A stretch of DNA of 64,000 nucleotides from Peribacillus saganii. Lineage in GTDB: Bacteria > Bacillota > Bacilli > Bacillales > DSM-1321. The stretch covers positions 62,001 to 126,000 of the forward strand of contig NZ_QVTE01000017.1 in assembly GCF_003429095.1 (NCBI RefSeq), read 5' to 3'. Every line of letters starts with the position of its first letter. Position 1 is the stretch's first letter. The translations under genes were made by a program, and so were the position numbers. Positions 1 to 8,569 of this stretch are shown piece after piece. Under the pieces are notes generated by a model. That model was not told the DNA's origin. It worked only from the letters and a program-made list of their open reading frames with translations, and made no database searches.

Positions 1-67
1 CCATAAAACTGACAAAACGTGTTTTTGTATCGATTAAATCGTTATATAAGAAAAAGCGTTCTTCCAT
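1..67 (-). CDS. DUF3055-like cytosolic protein, 5' end only
   Basis: Reading leftward from an ATG at 67, 22 codons run off the window edge without a stop. The peptide begins MEERFFLYNDLIDTKTRFVS, which I recognise as the typical start of the small DUF3055 (SAV0927-like) family of Bacillales. The ATG is preceded, in minus orientation, by a good ribosome site (AAAGGAG then GGAG). The family's function is unknown to me. Only the N-terminus is visible, so the call rests on a short match and a credible start. Confidence 0.5.
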   Translation of the reverse strand, partial: MEERFFLYNDLIDTKTRFVSFM

Positions 68-296
68 TTCTCCGTCTCCTTTCCCCGCATAATCGCTGTG
101 TGTATAAATATCATAATACCAATTAATACAGCTTTTGAGAACTTGTTCCTCATTTTTTAAATTATCTTATTCAAGAGAAAAAATATTTACAAAAACAATT
201 ATAGATATTTACAGATAAATTATGGAAATTACAGCAGAATTCGACATTACTGTGATAAAATATACCTATAACGAGTGCCAGGAAGGATTGGAACCT

Positions 297-1622
297 ATGG
301 CTCATAATAATAATAATAATAAACATGGATTCTTGGACAAATGGCTCAGGTTCTTTTACCCGGATTCCAAAATCCGGTTTTATCCGCCGCAATTCATTAT
401 CAGAAACCCGATGGTAACCATAGTGAACAAAGCATTAAATGAAGGCTATGAAGTGGCTGTCATCGCCTACAATCTCAATAATCTCAGAGAACTTGCAGAG
501 AATTTGGGGAAAAATAGCTATAACAAGTATATAATAAATTTAAAATCTGTATTTATGGAAGTAATTAAAAGAATTGTGCCTAAGGAAGACATTTTAATCA
601 TCCATGATTATTACAGTGACGGGCTAACTTTGCTGCTTAAAGTGAATCCGAAAAAACAGTTTCCTGCTGACCTGGATGGACTCACATCCAAAGTTGCTGA
701 AGATACGGCTAAACACATGAAAGCTTTGTTTTCCGGCGCAGCCCTTGATGTGCGGCCAGGATATATGTTCATAGAAAAAAAACATTACTCAATAGAAGAC
801 GCTTTAAATAAGGCCCACCATCAAGCAGTGGCCATGGCGGAAAAAAGGGTTCATTCCGGATTCAATCAAATGCTGTATTCTATGAATAAAATCGTATCGG
901 GCAAAAGTATCCGCCTGTTAGCTCAGCCCATTTTCGACGTAGCGACAAGGGAAATAAAGGCTTATGAAGTCCTGACACGAGGACCTGCAGGTACTGAGCT
1001 GGAAAACCCTCTATCGCTGTTTTCGGTGGCAAGGCAGACTAATATGCTATATGACCTTGAAATAATTGTACTCCATAAAACGCTGGAACAAATCAGTTTA
1101 AACGGCTCGGCGCAGAATGTCTTTATTAATTTGACACCGATAACTGTCGGAAGCAAGAGATTTCTGGATGATTTAAAGATCATTCTTGATTTATACAAGG
1201 ATGTCTCTCCGAGTCAAATTGTTATTGAGCTTACAGAACGGGATTCATTTGAAGATATTGAATATCTTCAAATGAATATAAAAAAGCTGCGCAAGATGGG
1301 GTTCCGAATAGCTATAGATGATACCGGAGCCGGTTATGCCAGCCTTCATACGATTAGTGAAATCATGCCTGACATCATTAAAATAGACCGATCAGTGATT
1401 CAAAATATTGACAGCAATTCTGTAAAGGAGTCTATGCTAAAGGGCTTGCTTCTTATCGCCAATGAAGCCGGGGCCAGTGTTGTGGCCGAAGGCATTGAGA
1501 GTGAAAAGGAAGCTATGGTATTATCAAGGAATAAGGTTGATTTTGCCCAAGGCTATTATTATGCCAAACCGGCAAAGATAGAAAAAATCCGGAATTCATG
1601 GCATATGGAAAGGACATCTTAA
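297..1622 (+). CDS. EAL-domain protein with degenerate GGDEF domain, probable c-di-GMP phosphodiesterase
   Basis: About 441 residues, starting at the ATG that follows GGAAGG at 281-286; the frame is open further upstream but without a ribosome site. The N-terminus carries five Asn encoded by an AAT run. Residues about 40-190 look like a GGDEF fold whose signature is replaced by YYSDGL, so cyclase activity is unlikely. Residues about 200-435 are an EAL domain: the name motif reads EVL (catalytic Glu kept), followed by ELTER, IDDTGAGYASL, IKIDRS, AEGIE and GYYYAKP, so most metal- and substrate-binding residues remain. The family hydrolyses cyclic di-GMP to pGpG. No membrane segment is seen, so it is cytosolic. 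yutE starts 1 nt after the stop, suggesting co-transcription. Confidence 0.85.
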   Translation: MAHNNNNNKHGFLDKWLRFFYPDSKIRFYPPQFIIRNPMVTIVNKALNEGYEVAVIAYNLNNLRELAENLGKNSYNKYIINLKSVFMEVIKRIVPKEDILIIHDYYSDGLTLLLKVNPKKQFPADLDGLTSKVAEDTAKHMKALFSGAALDVRPGYMFIEKKHYSIEDALNKAHHQAVAMAEKRVHSGFNQMLYSMNKIVSGKSIRLLAQPIFDVATREIKAYEVLTRGPAGTELENPLSLFSVARQTNMLYDLEIIVLHKTLEQISLNGSAQNVFINLTPITVGSKRFLDDLKIILDLYKDVSPSQIVIELTERDSFEDIEYLQMNIKKLRKMGFRIAIDDTGAGYASLHTISEIMPDIIKIDRSVIQNIDSNSVKESMLKGLLLIANEAGASVVAEGIESEKEAMVLSRNKVDFAQGYYYAKPAKIEKIRNSWHMERTS

Positions 1623-1623
1623 T

Positions 1624-2061
1624 ATGTATTTTGTTGACCGAGATCAATTAGAACTTACTTTACAATATATGGAGCGGCAAATCCGCACTTTTCAGAAACA
1701 GTCTCAATGGGAAAGTGAAATGGAGCTTCTATCCCTTGAAAGGATAGTACAGACATCGATTGAGGCGGTTCTGGATGTGGGCAATGCTATGATAGATGGT
1801 TTTATCATGCGCGATCCGGGCAGCTATGAGGATATTATTGATATCCTGCTTGATGAGAAAGTTATTACGGAGGAAGTGGAGCAACAGTTAAAGCGGGTGC
1901 TGCCGCTCAGAAAGGCTCTTGTCCAGGATTATATAAGCATAGATCATTCTTCTGTTTTTCAAACGTTTAAGGATAATACCCGCGCTTTTGAGTTGTTTCC
2001 AGAAGCAGTGAGAACTTATTTAGTGAATGAACTAGGTCCGGTATCTGCTTTTAAAAACTGA
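1624..2061 (+). CDS. yutE: YutE-like DUF86/HepT-fold protein
   Basis: A 145-residue, mostly helical protein of the DUF86 (HepT-like) family, named from its position next to yutF and its sequence (MERQIRTFQK, DVGNAMID, DIIDILL). HepT proteins are RNases or toxins with an R-x4-H-x-Y motif. Here the corresponding stretch is RKALVQDY, with Gln at the His position, so the classic catalytic triad appears incomplete. No MNT-type antitoxin nucleotidyltransferase gene is adjacent, and the family member in B. subtilis is a lone gene. It starts 1 nt after the EAL gene and is probably in the same transcript. Its real function is not known. Confidence 0.8.
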   Translation: MYFVDRDQLELTLQYMERQIRTFQKQSQWESEMELLSLERIVQTSIEAVLDVGNAMIDGFIMRDPGSYEDIIDILLDEKVITEEVEQQLKRVLPLRKALVQDYISIDHSSVFQTFKDNTRAFELFPEAVRTYLVNELGPVSAFKN

Positions 2062-2150
2062 CTATAAGTGTGGTTTAAATCCTGGATATCTGCTATAGAA
2101 GTATGCATAATAGCTTTATGTGCAGTTTTTACAAAGTAGGAGTGATAGCA

Positions 2151-2918
2151 GTGAAGCAATACAAAGGTTATTTAATCGATCTGGATGGCACTATATACAA
2201 AGGCACCGAAAAGATTGAAGAAGCTGGTGACTTTGTCAAAGAGCTGGGGGAGCGTGGCATTCCTTATTTGTTTGTTACGAACAACTCTTCCCGAACACCG
2301 GCCCAGGTAGCCGAAAAACTGCGGGGATTTGATATTGCTGCGGAAGAAAGCCACGTATTCACCACGAGCCAGGCCACAGCAAACTTCATCGCTGAGCGCA
2401 AAAGCGATGCTTCTGTATACGTTATTGGCGAAGAGGGCATCCGAACAGCACTGGAGGAAAAGGGATTTACGTTTGAAGAGGAAAACCCTGATTTTGTCGT
2501 AATGGGGATTGACCGGAGCATTAATTATGAGAAGCTGACCAAGGCATGTCTAGCGGTCAGGAACGGCGCGGTCTTTATCTCAACCAATGGAGATATTGCC
2601 TTGCCCACTGAAAGAGGACTTGTGCCAGGGAACGGTTCATTAACCTCCGTCGTTGCGGTTTCAACACAAGTTCAGCCGATTTTTATCGGCAAACCTGAAG
2701 CAGTGATTATGGAACAAGCATTGAAAGTGCTTGGCACGCGGAAAGAGGATACGCTGATGGTTGGCGATTACTTTGATACTGATATCCTTGCAGGCATACG
2801 TGCCGGCATGGACACTTTGCTGGTGCATACGGGAGTTACGACTAAGGAACACTTAAAAAATTATAAGGAGCAGCCTACTTACACATTGGACAGCCTTGAC
2901 CAATGGCGTTTTGAATAG
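2151..2918 (+). CDS. yutF: YutF, NagD-type HAD phosphatase
   Basis: The chosen GTG start (MKQYKGYLIDLDGTIY) has AGGAGTG just upstream; an earlier in-frame ATG at 2103 lacks a ribosome site. The resulting 255 residues match the usual length for YutF. It is a haloacid-dehalogenase superfamily hydrolase: motif I DLDGT (Asp nucleophile), motif II in FVTNNSSRT, the lysine of GKPEA (motif III) and the metal-binding motif VGDYFDTDI. The NagD/YutF group are cytosolic Mg-dependent phosphatases acting on small phosphorylated metabolites, with physiological substrate unsettled. A terminator follows directly. Confidence 0.9.
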   Translation: MKQYKGYLIDLDGTIYKGTEKIEEAGDFVKELGERGIPYLFVTNNSSRTPAQVAEKLRGFDIAAEESHVFTTSQATANFIAERKSDASVYVIGEEGIRTALEEKGFTFEEENPDFVVMGIDRSINYEKLTKACLAVRNGAVFISTNGDIALPTERGLVPGNGSLTSVVAVSTQVQPIFIGKPEAVIMEQALKVLGTRKEDTLMVGDYFDTDILAGIRAGMDTLLVHTGVTTKEHLKNYKEQPTYTLDSLDQWRFE

Positions 2919-2930
2919 GCGGCAAAAAGA

Positions 2931-2957
2931 ACCCTGTCAAACGACGGGGTTTTACTT
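2931..2957 (+). terminator. Rho-independent terminator after yutF
   Basis: ACCCTGTC, loop AAAC, GACGGGGT then a T-run: an 8-bp stem with one G-T pair, placed 13 nt after the yutF stop. Confidence 0.8.
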
Positions 2958-3013
2958 TTGGGGAGGGAGGTGAAGTAAAGGTAAGAATTGTGGATAACGA
3001 AAGTAACTGTTTC

Positions 3014-3344
3014 TATCTCTAGCGCCAGCACCCAGCTTCTTTTTTTCCGCAGGAAAAGCCCTTCGAATGTTGGGAGCAGAGGCCGTCACAACCCTGTGTT
3101 GCGATCAAGTGCCATCGCAACCTTGGTCATAAGCCAATCGCTTCTGAAGGCAAAAGCGCCTTCTACCAGCACTTATCTTATGCTTGCCGGACTTGCACAG
3201 GATGTGCTGGCGTCGGCGTTTGGCGCAGGACGTGCCAGTCATTAGCCGACGTTCCTTTAGTCACGATGTGGGTCAGAACAGCGTTGCCACAGGAAGTGGC
3301 GACTTTAGCCGTTCTTCCTCTGAACAGGGTGCTTGCGCTTTTGT
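3014..3344 (+). repeat. Dispersed intergenic structured repeat, copy 1
   Basis: This element fills most of the gene-free stretch 2958-3472. It begins with a variant of TCTAGCTCCAGCGCCCAGC and ends in GGGTGCTTGCGCTTTT. The termini pair as AGCACCC (3027-3033) with GGGTGCT (3327-3333), a compensatory version of the AGCGCCC/GGGCGCT seen in other copies. Inside are small hairpins: GAAGGC-AAAAGC-GCCTTC, GCAC-AGGAT-GTGC, GGCGC-AGGAC-GTGCC and GCCAC-AGGAA-GTGGC. Open frames crossing it do not resemble proteins. It separates yutF from an extra HAD gene. Confidence 0.8.
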
Positions 3345-3472
3345 TCCTCACCAATCAGCAAGCTGACAAGCTTATTTACCAAAATATACTCAGGCATTAT
3401 TTTGTCTTCACCAAAAGGGGAAACTTCTTTTCTACATATAATAACGACATCACTGCTTAAAGGAGTTTAAAC

Positions 3473-4270
3473 ATGAACCCACAAACATTAATATTCGACT
3501 TAGATGATACACTTATTGAATGCAATAAGTATTTCAGGGACGCAACCAACAAATTCGCGGATCAGATGCATGAATGGTTCCCTAACGTATCGAAGGAACA
3601 GATTAAAGAAAAGCAGCTGGAAATTGATATCAAGAGTATTGAAAAATATGGTTTAAATTCCTCCCGTTTTCCTGAATCCCTTGTTAACACATATAAATAT
3701 TATTGTGATTCAGAAGGCAGAGAAGAAAAAGACAGTGAAATGGAAAGTGTCCGTATAATTGGCCTCCAGGTATTTCAAATAGAGGTGCAAGCCTTTCCAT
3801 ATATGTACGAAGTGTTAAATGAGCTAAAGGAAGATGGACACCGTCTTTACCTGTTCACAGGTGGAGACGAGGCCAACCAAAGCAGAAAAATCATTCAGCT
3901 GGAACTGGAAACATACTTTGAAGATCGGGTTTTTATTGCTAATCACAAAAATGCGGATGCGCTAAGGAAAGTATTGGAAACAGTAGAGTGCAGCCGGGAA
4001 TCGACATGGATGATCGGAAACTCATTAAAAACGGATATTTCTCCGGCGCTGGAATTAGGGATAAATACTGTTCATATTCCTTCTGATATTGAATGGAGCT
4101 ATAACAATAATCTGGATGCGAATGTACAACAGCTTGGCCGTGTTAAAACCATAAAAAAACTGACTGACCTCCCGCGGTTTATTCGGGAGAATTCTTTCGA
4201 AAGCTGCTATACAAATAATTCAGGCTTTCTTGCAAATGGCCAAACAGGGAATGTTCAACCCGGAATTTAA
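3473..4270 (+). CDS. HAD-family hydrolase
   Basis: 265 residues with start ATG after AAAGGAG. HAD superfamily motifs are present: DLDDTL (residues 9-14, Asp nucleophile and second Asp), LFTGGD for the motif II Thr, a lysine around ANHKNADALRK, and the acidic motif WMIGNSLKTDISPA. The helical cap is between motifs I and II. Such enzymes usually dephosphorylate small metabolites; the substrate cannot be read from sequence. The last 30 or so residues are extra and polar. In B. subtilis I recall yutF next to yutG with no gene of this kind between, so this looks like an insertion together with the adjacent repeat. Confidence 0.8.
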   Translation: MNPQTLIFDLDDTLIECNKYFRDATNKFADQMHEWFPNVSKEQIKEKQLEIDIKSIEKYGLNSSRFPESLVNTYKYYCDSEGREEKDSEMESVRIIGLQVFQIEVQAFPYMYEVLNELKEDGHRLYLFTGGDEANQSRKIIQLELETYFEDRVFIANHKNADALRKVLETVECSRESTWMIGNSLKTDISPALELGINTVHIPSDIEWSYNNNLDANVQQLGRVKTIKKLTDLPRFIRENSFESCYTNNSGFLANGQTGNVQPGI

Positions 4271-4297
4271 ATCCAAATCTTAACCAAAAATGAAAAA

Positions 4298-4316
4298 GCC
4301 CCCGTTAACACGGGGC
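4298..4316. terminator. Bidirectional terminator between HAD gene and yutG
   Basis: CCCCGT, loop TAAC, ACGGGG lies between two convergent genes; A-rich sequence to its left gives a T-run for the minus-strand transcript. Confidence 0.65.
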
Positions 4317-4340
4317 AAGCCTTCCTCATACCAACAATTA

Positions 4341-4841
4341 TCATTCTGTATTTTCCGCGCGATGTGCCAGCCTGCTTGATGCGGCAGCTGCTATGGCACC
4401 GACAATATCATCCAAAAACGTATGGCACATGCCCGAGCTTTTATCATTTAAAGCCTTTAATATCCCCGGCTTTTGCTTATCGATATAACCGTAATTTGTA
4501 AAACCGATCGATCCATATACGTTAACGATCGAGAATGCCAGAATTTCATCCACTCCATAAAGACCTTCATCCGCTTCAATGATTGATTGAAGTGGTTCCT
4601 CAAGCATTTTCTTTTCCGCAAGCATATCGAGCTGAATTCCGGTAAGGATTGCATTTTGCACTTCTCGTTTAGAAAGGACCCGTTCCACATTGTGAATGCA
4701 ATCTTCCATTAGTAAATTACTGTGATAGCGCTTTTGCAGGTACATAACCAAATCAGCAATATCTTGAATAGTAATTCCTCGTTCAATAAGCCATCTTCTT
4801 GCTGTCTTTTCGGATAAGCTTACCTTCTTGTCACCCATCAT
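4341..4841 (-). CDS. yutG: YutG, phosphatidylglycerophosphatase A-like protein
   Basis: 166 residues, of the PgpA superfamily as found in YutG of Bacillus. Visible landmarks are TARRWLIERGITIQDIADLV near the N-terminus and the conserved acidic cluster SGMCHTFLDDIVGAIAAA near the C-terminus, where the DD pair is expected to bind metal. PgpA proteins dephosphorylate phosphatidylglycerophosphate, but Bacillus YutG lacks the strong membrane segments of E. coli PgpA, so the role is uncertain. Two tandem ATGs (4841 and 4838) follow AAAGGTGAT; the second has the better spacing. It is oriented opposite to the flanking genes. Confidence 0.8.
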   Translation of the reverse strand: MMGDKKVSLSEKTARRWLIERGITIQDIADLVMYLQKRYHSNLLMEDCIHNVERVLSKREVQNAILTGIQLDMLAEKKMLEEPLQSIIEADEGLYGVDEILAFSIVNVYGSIGFTNYGYIDKQKPGILKALNDKSSGMCHTFLDDIVGAIAAAASSRLAHRAENTE

Positions 4842-5026
4842 ATCACCTTTTTCACTAGGCTTTTCTAATGTTTATGAATGTGAAATAAAGAAAATGCCTT
4901 TTCATCTGAATCAGAATAATCATTTAAAGTTACGGTTAAAATTCTTTTTTTTTCATATAGTGTATAGAGCTCCCGGTATTTGTTACTTCATAAAGGGACT
5001 CAGGCGAGTTAAAAGGAGGGTCTTAT

Positions 5027-6031
5027 ATGCAGCTGCAGGAGGCTTTACTAAAAAATTATGGAATTAGCGTTGAAAGCGGACTGATTTCTGGAAAGAATCA
5101 GATGTTCCAATTAGGGAACAGCCTGTTTACAATTGTATATACAGATGGAGTAAAGCCGGAAGAACTGCTTGAACGGCAGCGAATGTCACATCATCTGCTC
5201 CAGCAGGGGGATAGGTATGTATCGAGGTTTGTGCTGGCGGCCCATCAAACATATATATCTGAAGCAGACGACAAAACGTTTATATTATTGGAGAACAATT
5301 TTCTGGCTGAGCCCCGGAATCATAAGCTGGGCAGGAAACTTGCTAAGTTTCACAACCGTGCAAGGTCACTTTCACATCCAATCAAAGAATGCAGCCGCAT
5401 CGGGAAATGGAACGAGTTTTGGGAACAAAGAATCGACCAGCTGGAAAAAGTATGGCAGGAAAAGGCCCAATCCCATCCAGGTAATGAATTTGAAGAGCTG
5501 TTTGTTGACACGTTCCCATACTATATGGCACTTGGTGAAAATGCTATCCAGTATTTAGTTGATACTGAAATAGATGATGATCCCTCTGCGCAGGATGCAG
5601 GGACAGTTTGTTATGATAGATTTTCTGACCATACATGGAGCGGAAGCTATTGCATCAAAAATCCGTTTGATTGGGTATTTGATCATGGCTGCAGGGATAT
5701 TTCCGAATGGATCCGCCAACATTTCTTTGACAATCCTCATACTTTCCAGCCAGGTATCAGAAAGTTTTTGCAGGAATACCAGAGCGTACAAAGTTTATCG
5801 CCTTTTTCGTTCAGGCTGTTGTATGCGCGCCTGCTGTTTCCTATTCATTATTATGAAGTGATTGAAGAACTGCTGCTGAATCCAATAGAAGCCAGAAGAA
5901 AATTGCTTGAGGAAAAACTTCAGGCTTTTGTTGACCAATCAGGGCATTATCAAGAATTCTTGCGCCGCTTTTATGAGACAGCTGAAGTACCTGCCAAAAA
6001 GCTTCAAATTCCATCGATAGATTGGTTATAG
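5027..6031 (+). CDS. yutH: YutH, spore coat-associated kinase-like protein
   Basis: 334 residues from an ATG with ideal AAAGGAGG upstream. It belongs to the CotS/YutH group, proteins with an aminoglycoside-phosphotransferase (kinase-like) fold that associate with the spore coat. Seen here: LAKFHNRAR in the helix typical of these folds, and a C-lobe stretch DRFSDHTWSGSYCIKNPFDW where an ordinary kinase would have HGD catalytic and DFD metal motifs. Those motifs are not clean, so enzymatic activity is doubtful. The divergent position to yutG and the location upstream of the threonine operon match B. subtilis synteny. Confidence 0.85.
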   Translation: MQLQEALLKNYGISVESGLISGKNQMFQLGNSLFTIVYTDGVKPEELLERQRMSHHLLQQGDRYVSRFVLAAHQTYISEADDKTFILLENNFLAEPRNHKLGRKLAKFHNRARSLSHPIKECSRIGKWNEFWEQRIDQLEKVWQEKAQSHPGNEFEELFVDTFPYYMALGENAIQYLVDTEIDDDPSAQDAGTVCYDRFSDHTWSGSYCIKNPFDWVFDHGCRDISEWIRQHFFDNPHTFQPGIRKFLQEYQSVQSLSPFSFRLLYARLLFPIHYYEVIEELLLNPIEARRKLLEEKLQAFVDQSGHYQEFLRRFYETAEVPAKKLQIPSIDWL

Positions 6032-6108
6032 GACTATTTCCATTTTGTTCAATTTTCCCCTTGTGTTATGATACATAAAAACAACTCCTTTCATAATGAG
6101 GTGGCTGT

Positions 6109-7029
6109 ATGAAGAAACTCCTTATTGGGGGAATTATTCTCCTTTTTCTATTTGATATGTTCCGTGCAAAAGCCGTTGCATCTGGAAAACAAGAAAGCTG
6201 CAGCCGGACCAGTTTTCAAATAGCCGTTAAACAGCCTGTTTCCTTAAAGGACAAACCCTCTACAGGTGCCAGCGCAGTAGCTATTATTCCGGACAAAACC
6301 ATACTAAATGTTATGGAGCGGATTGGTTCATGGTATAAGGTATGCCGTTCTAACAGTGTAGCCTACACTGAAATGAAAACAGCAAGGGAGATTTACTCTG
6401 CAAATGAAGCAATGGTTTTTGCCAAATTCAAAAATCGCCCAAAGACAGGCCAAGTCATGACTGCTATCGGAAAAACCGCATCAGGGACAACAGCTAAAGT
6501 GAATACATATGTAAAGTTATACGGTGAGTGGCGCCGGTCCTTAAATCAGATGGATGCAGTGTTAGGCTATAATGGATTTTCCTCCGCTAAACGGGAGGGG
6601 GATGGAGCAACTCCGGCAGGTATCTATAAACTTGGTACCGTTTTTGGCACAGGTGTTAAGCCTCCAGGTGTAAAAATGTATTATAAGCGTGCAGGGAAGT
6701 ATGATTATTGGGTAGATGATCCTGCTTCACCTGACTATAATAAGTGGGTTACTTACAGTGGCGATCCGAAACGAAAATGGCGATCCTTTGAAAGGATGAA
6801 CCAGCCGCTTTATAAATATGGTATGGTAATAGAATATAATAGAAATCCCATTATTAAGAATAAGGGAAGTGCGATATTCCTCCATACATGGAAGGGCCCA
6901 GCAAGCAAAACGGCAGGCTGTGTAGCCCTCAGTGAAACAAACCTGATAACTCTGCTGAAATGGTTTGATCCGAAACAGCAGCCTGCTATTGTTATGGGCA
7001 CGTATTCGCAGCTTAAAACTATTCAGTAA
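6109..7029 (+). CDS. Secreted L,D-transpeptidase-family protein with SH3-like domain
   Basis: 306 residues with an N-terminal signal segment (residues 1-25, KK then hydrophobic). Residues about 35-90 (VSLKDKPSTGASAVAIIPDK, then WYKV) look like a bacterial SH3 cell-wall-binding domain. The C-terminal half carries the YkuD-type catalytic pattern: FLHTWKG followed by SKTAGCVALS, giving the His and the SxGC cysteine. L,D-transpeptidases of this fold cross-link or modify peptidoglycan outside the membrane. Also visible are EGDGATPAGIY and the WVDDP motif typical of the COG3786 branch. It is transcribed alone, between yutH and a terminator. Confidence 0.8.
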   Translation: MKKLLIGGIILLFLFDMFRAKAVASGKQESCSRTSFQIAVKQPVSLKDKPSTGASAVAIIPDKTILNVMERIGSWYKVCRSNSVAYTEMKTAREIYSANEAMVFAKFKNRPKTGQVMTAIGKTASGTTAKVNTYVKLYGEWRRSLNQMDAVLGYNGFSSAKREGDGATPAGIYKLGTVFGTGVKPPGVKMYYKRAGKYDYWVDDPASPDYNKWVTYSGDPKRKWRSFERMNQPLYKYGMVIEYNRNPIIKNKGSAIFLHTWKGPASKTAGCVALSETNLITLLKWFDPKQQPAIVMGTYSQLKTIQ

Positions 7030-7060
7030 ATTGCGTTTATGCTATATAATGAATGTATTG

Positions 7061-7088
7061 CCCTGTCATCTTCTTGACAGGGTTTTAT
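7061..7088 (+). terminator. Terminator after the L,D-transpeptidase gene
   Basis: CCCTGTCA, six-nt loop, TGACAGGG, TTTTATCTT: perfect 8-bp stem. Confidence 0.85.
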
Positions 7089-7144
7089 CTTAGACAGGGA
7101 TTTTGAAAAATTCCAAAAAATATTTTACCCGCATATAACAGGAC

Positions 7145-7158
7145 ATTAAGCGCTTTCA
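7145..7158. promoter_or_regulatory. cre-like site upstream of hom
   Basis: On the minus strand the sequence is TGAAAGCGCTTAAT, matching most positions of the CcpA operator core (TGAAAGCG) but not its right end. It sits just upstream of the hom promoter. A chance match is possible. Confidence 0.25.
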
Positions 7159-7183
7159 CGAAAACTTGTTTACTGTTGCACTA

Positions 7184-7212
7184 TTGAAATAATATGTTGA
7201 ACCACGTATAAT
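7184..7212 (+). promoter_or_regulatory. Sigma-A promoter for hom-thrC-thrB
   Basis: TTGAAA, 17-nt spacer, TATAAT. The -10 is perfect and the -35 differs at two positions. It lies about 60 nt before the hom start; no T-box or threonine leader is evident in between. Confidence 0.75.
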
Positions 7213-7270
7213 GTCTACTATATAAAAACACTTGTCTTTTCTATATAAACATTGCATAGGGGGAATCCAT

Positions 7271-8569
7271 GTGAAGGCAATATCTATCGGTTTACTTGGA
7301 CTCGGAACAGTCGGGTCTGGTGTAGTACAAATCATTGAAAACCATCAGGATAAACTAATGCACCAAATCGGCTGTCCTGTTATGATAAAAAAAATATTAG
7401 TTAAAGATGAAAACAAAGAACGTACAGTACATATTGAACGTGAACTGCTGACAACAAATCCGGATGACATTCTGGAAAGCCCGGAAATTGATATAGTCAT
7501 TGAAGTTATGGGTGGCGTGGAGGAAACAAAGAACTACCTTCTAAAGGCTCTGCAAAACCGGAAGCATATCGTAACTGCTAATAAGGATTTAATGGCTGTT
7601 TATGGATCGGAGTTATTATCCGTTGCTACGGAAAATGGCTGTGACCTATTCTATGAAGCTAGCGTTGCCGGAGGTATCCCAATTTTAAGAGGCCTGGTAG
7701 ACGGACTTGCTTCTGACAGGATTACAAAGATGATGGGAATTGTTAATGGAACAACAAATTATATATTAACGAAAATGAGCAAACAGGGAAGCCGTTATGA
7801 GGATGTTCTGAAGGAAGCTCAGGAATTAGGTTATGCTGAAGCTGACCCAACTTCTGATGTGGGCGGCTGGGATGCTGCGAGAAAGATGGCGATTCTTGCT
7901 ACACTTGGATTTTCGATGAATATTGATCTGGATGATGTGAAAGTAAAGGGAATCACCGAGATTTCTGAAGAGGATTTGAGCTATAGCAAAAAGCTGGGAT
8001 ATACAATGAAGCTGATCGGCATTGCTTCCAGACTTGAAAATAAAGTAGAAGTCAGTGTCCAGCCGACCCTGCTTCCTGAATCCCATCCACTTGCATCTGT
8101 GAATGATGAATATAATGCGGTGTATGTATATGGTGAAGCTGTTGGTGAAACAATGTTTTACGGTCCCGGAGCAGGAAGCCTTCCTACCGCAACAGCGGTT
8201 GTGTCCGATTTGGTCGGGGTAATGAAGAACATGAGATTGGGTGTTAATGGCAGAAGTGCTGTGTCCCCGCAATTTGAGAAATCCCTTAAGCAGCCAGGTG
8301 AGATATTTTCAAAATATTTTGTCCGCTTGCATGTAAAGGATGAGGTAGGGGTATTTGCCGCCATTACTTCTATATTCTCAGAGCATGGTGCCAGCTTTGA
8401 GAAAATCCTCCAGATGCCGCTTAAACAAAATGAACTGGCTGAAATCGTCCTGGTTACACACAGGACCTCACTGCAGGACTATGAAGATATACTGCAAAAG
8501 CTAAATGACTATGAAATGGTTAAAGAAATAAAGAGCACATACAGGGTTGAAGGAGAGGGAGTAATATGA
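7271..8569 (+). CDS. hom: Homoserine dehydrogenase
   Basis: The GTG start is chosen because AGGGGGA precedes it at the right distance and it gives 432 residues, the usual Bacillus length. It reduces aspartate semialdehyde to homoserine with NAD(P)H. The N-terminal nucleotide fold has [12 protein letters not shown]; the catalytic region shows [18 protein letters not shown] and [11 protein letters not shown]; and residues about 350-430 form an ACT domain ([19 protein letters not shown]) for threonine feedback. The stop overlaps the thrC start (ATGA), so the three genes form one operon. Confidence 0.97.
   Translation: MKAISIGLLGLGTVGSGVVQIIENHQDKLMHQIGCPVMIKKILVKDENKERTVHIERELLTTNPDDILESPEIDIVIEVMGGVEETKNYLLKALQNRKHIVTANKDLMAVYGSELLSVATENGCDLFYEASVAGGIPILRGLVDGLASDRITKMMGIVNGTTNYILTKMSKQGSRYEDVLKEAQELGYAEADPTSDVGGWDAARKMAILATLGFSMNIDLDDVKVKGITEISEEDLSYSKKLGYTMKLIGIASRLENKVEVSVQPTLLPESHPLASVNDEYNAVYVYGEAVGETMFYGPGAGSLPTATAVVSDLVGVMKNMRLGVNGRSAVSPQFEKSLKQPGEIFSKYFVRLHVKDEVGVFAAITSIFSEHGASFEKILQMPLKQNELAEIVLVTHRTSLQDYEDILQKLNDYEMVKEIKSTYRVEGEGVI

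Noticed and set aside
2988-3366. Open reading frames inside repeat copy 1 (and similar ones in copies 2, 4, 5)
   Set aside because: They lack ribosome sites, have odd composition, and different copies are open in different frames; the DNA is a structured repeat.
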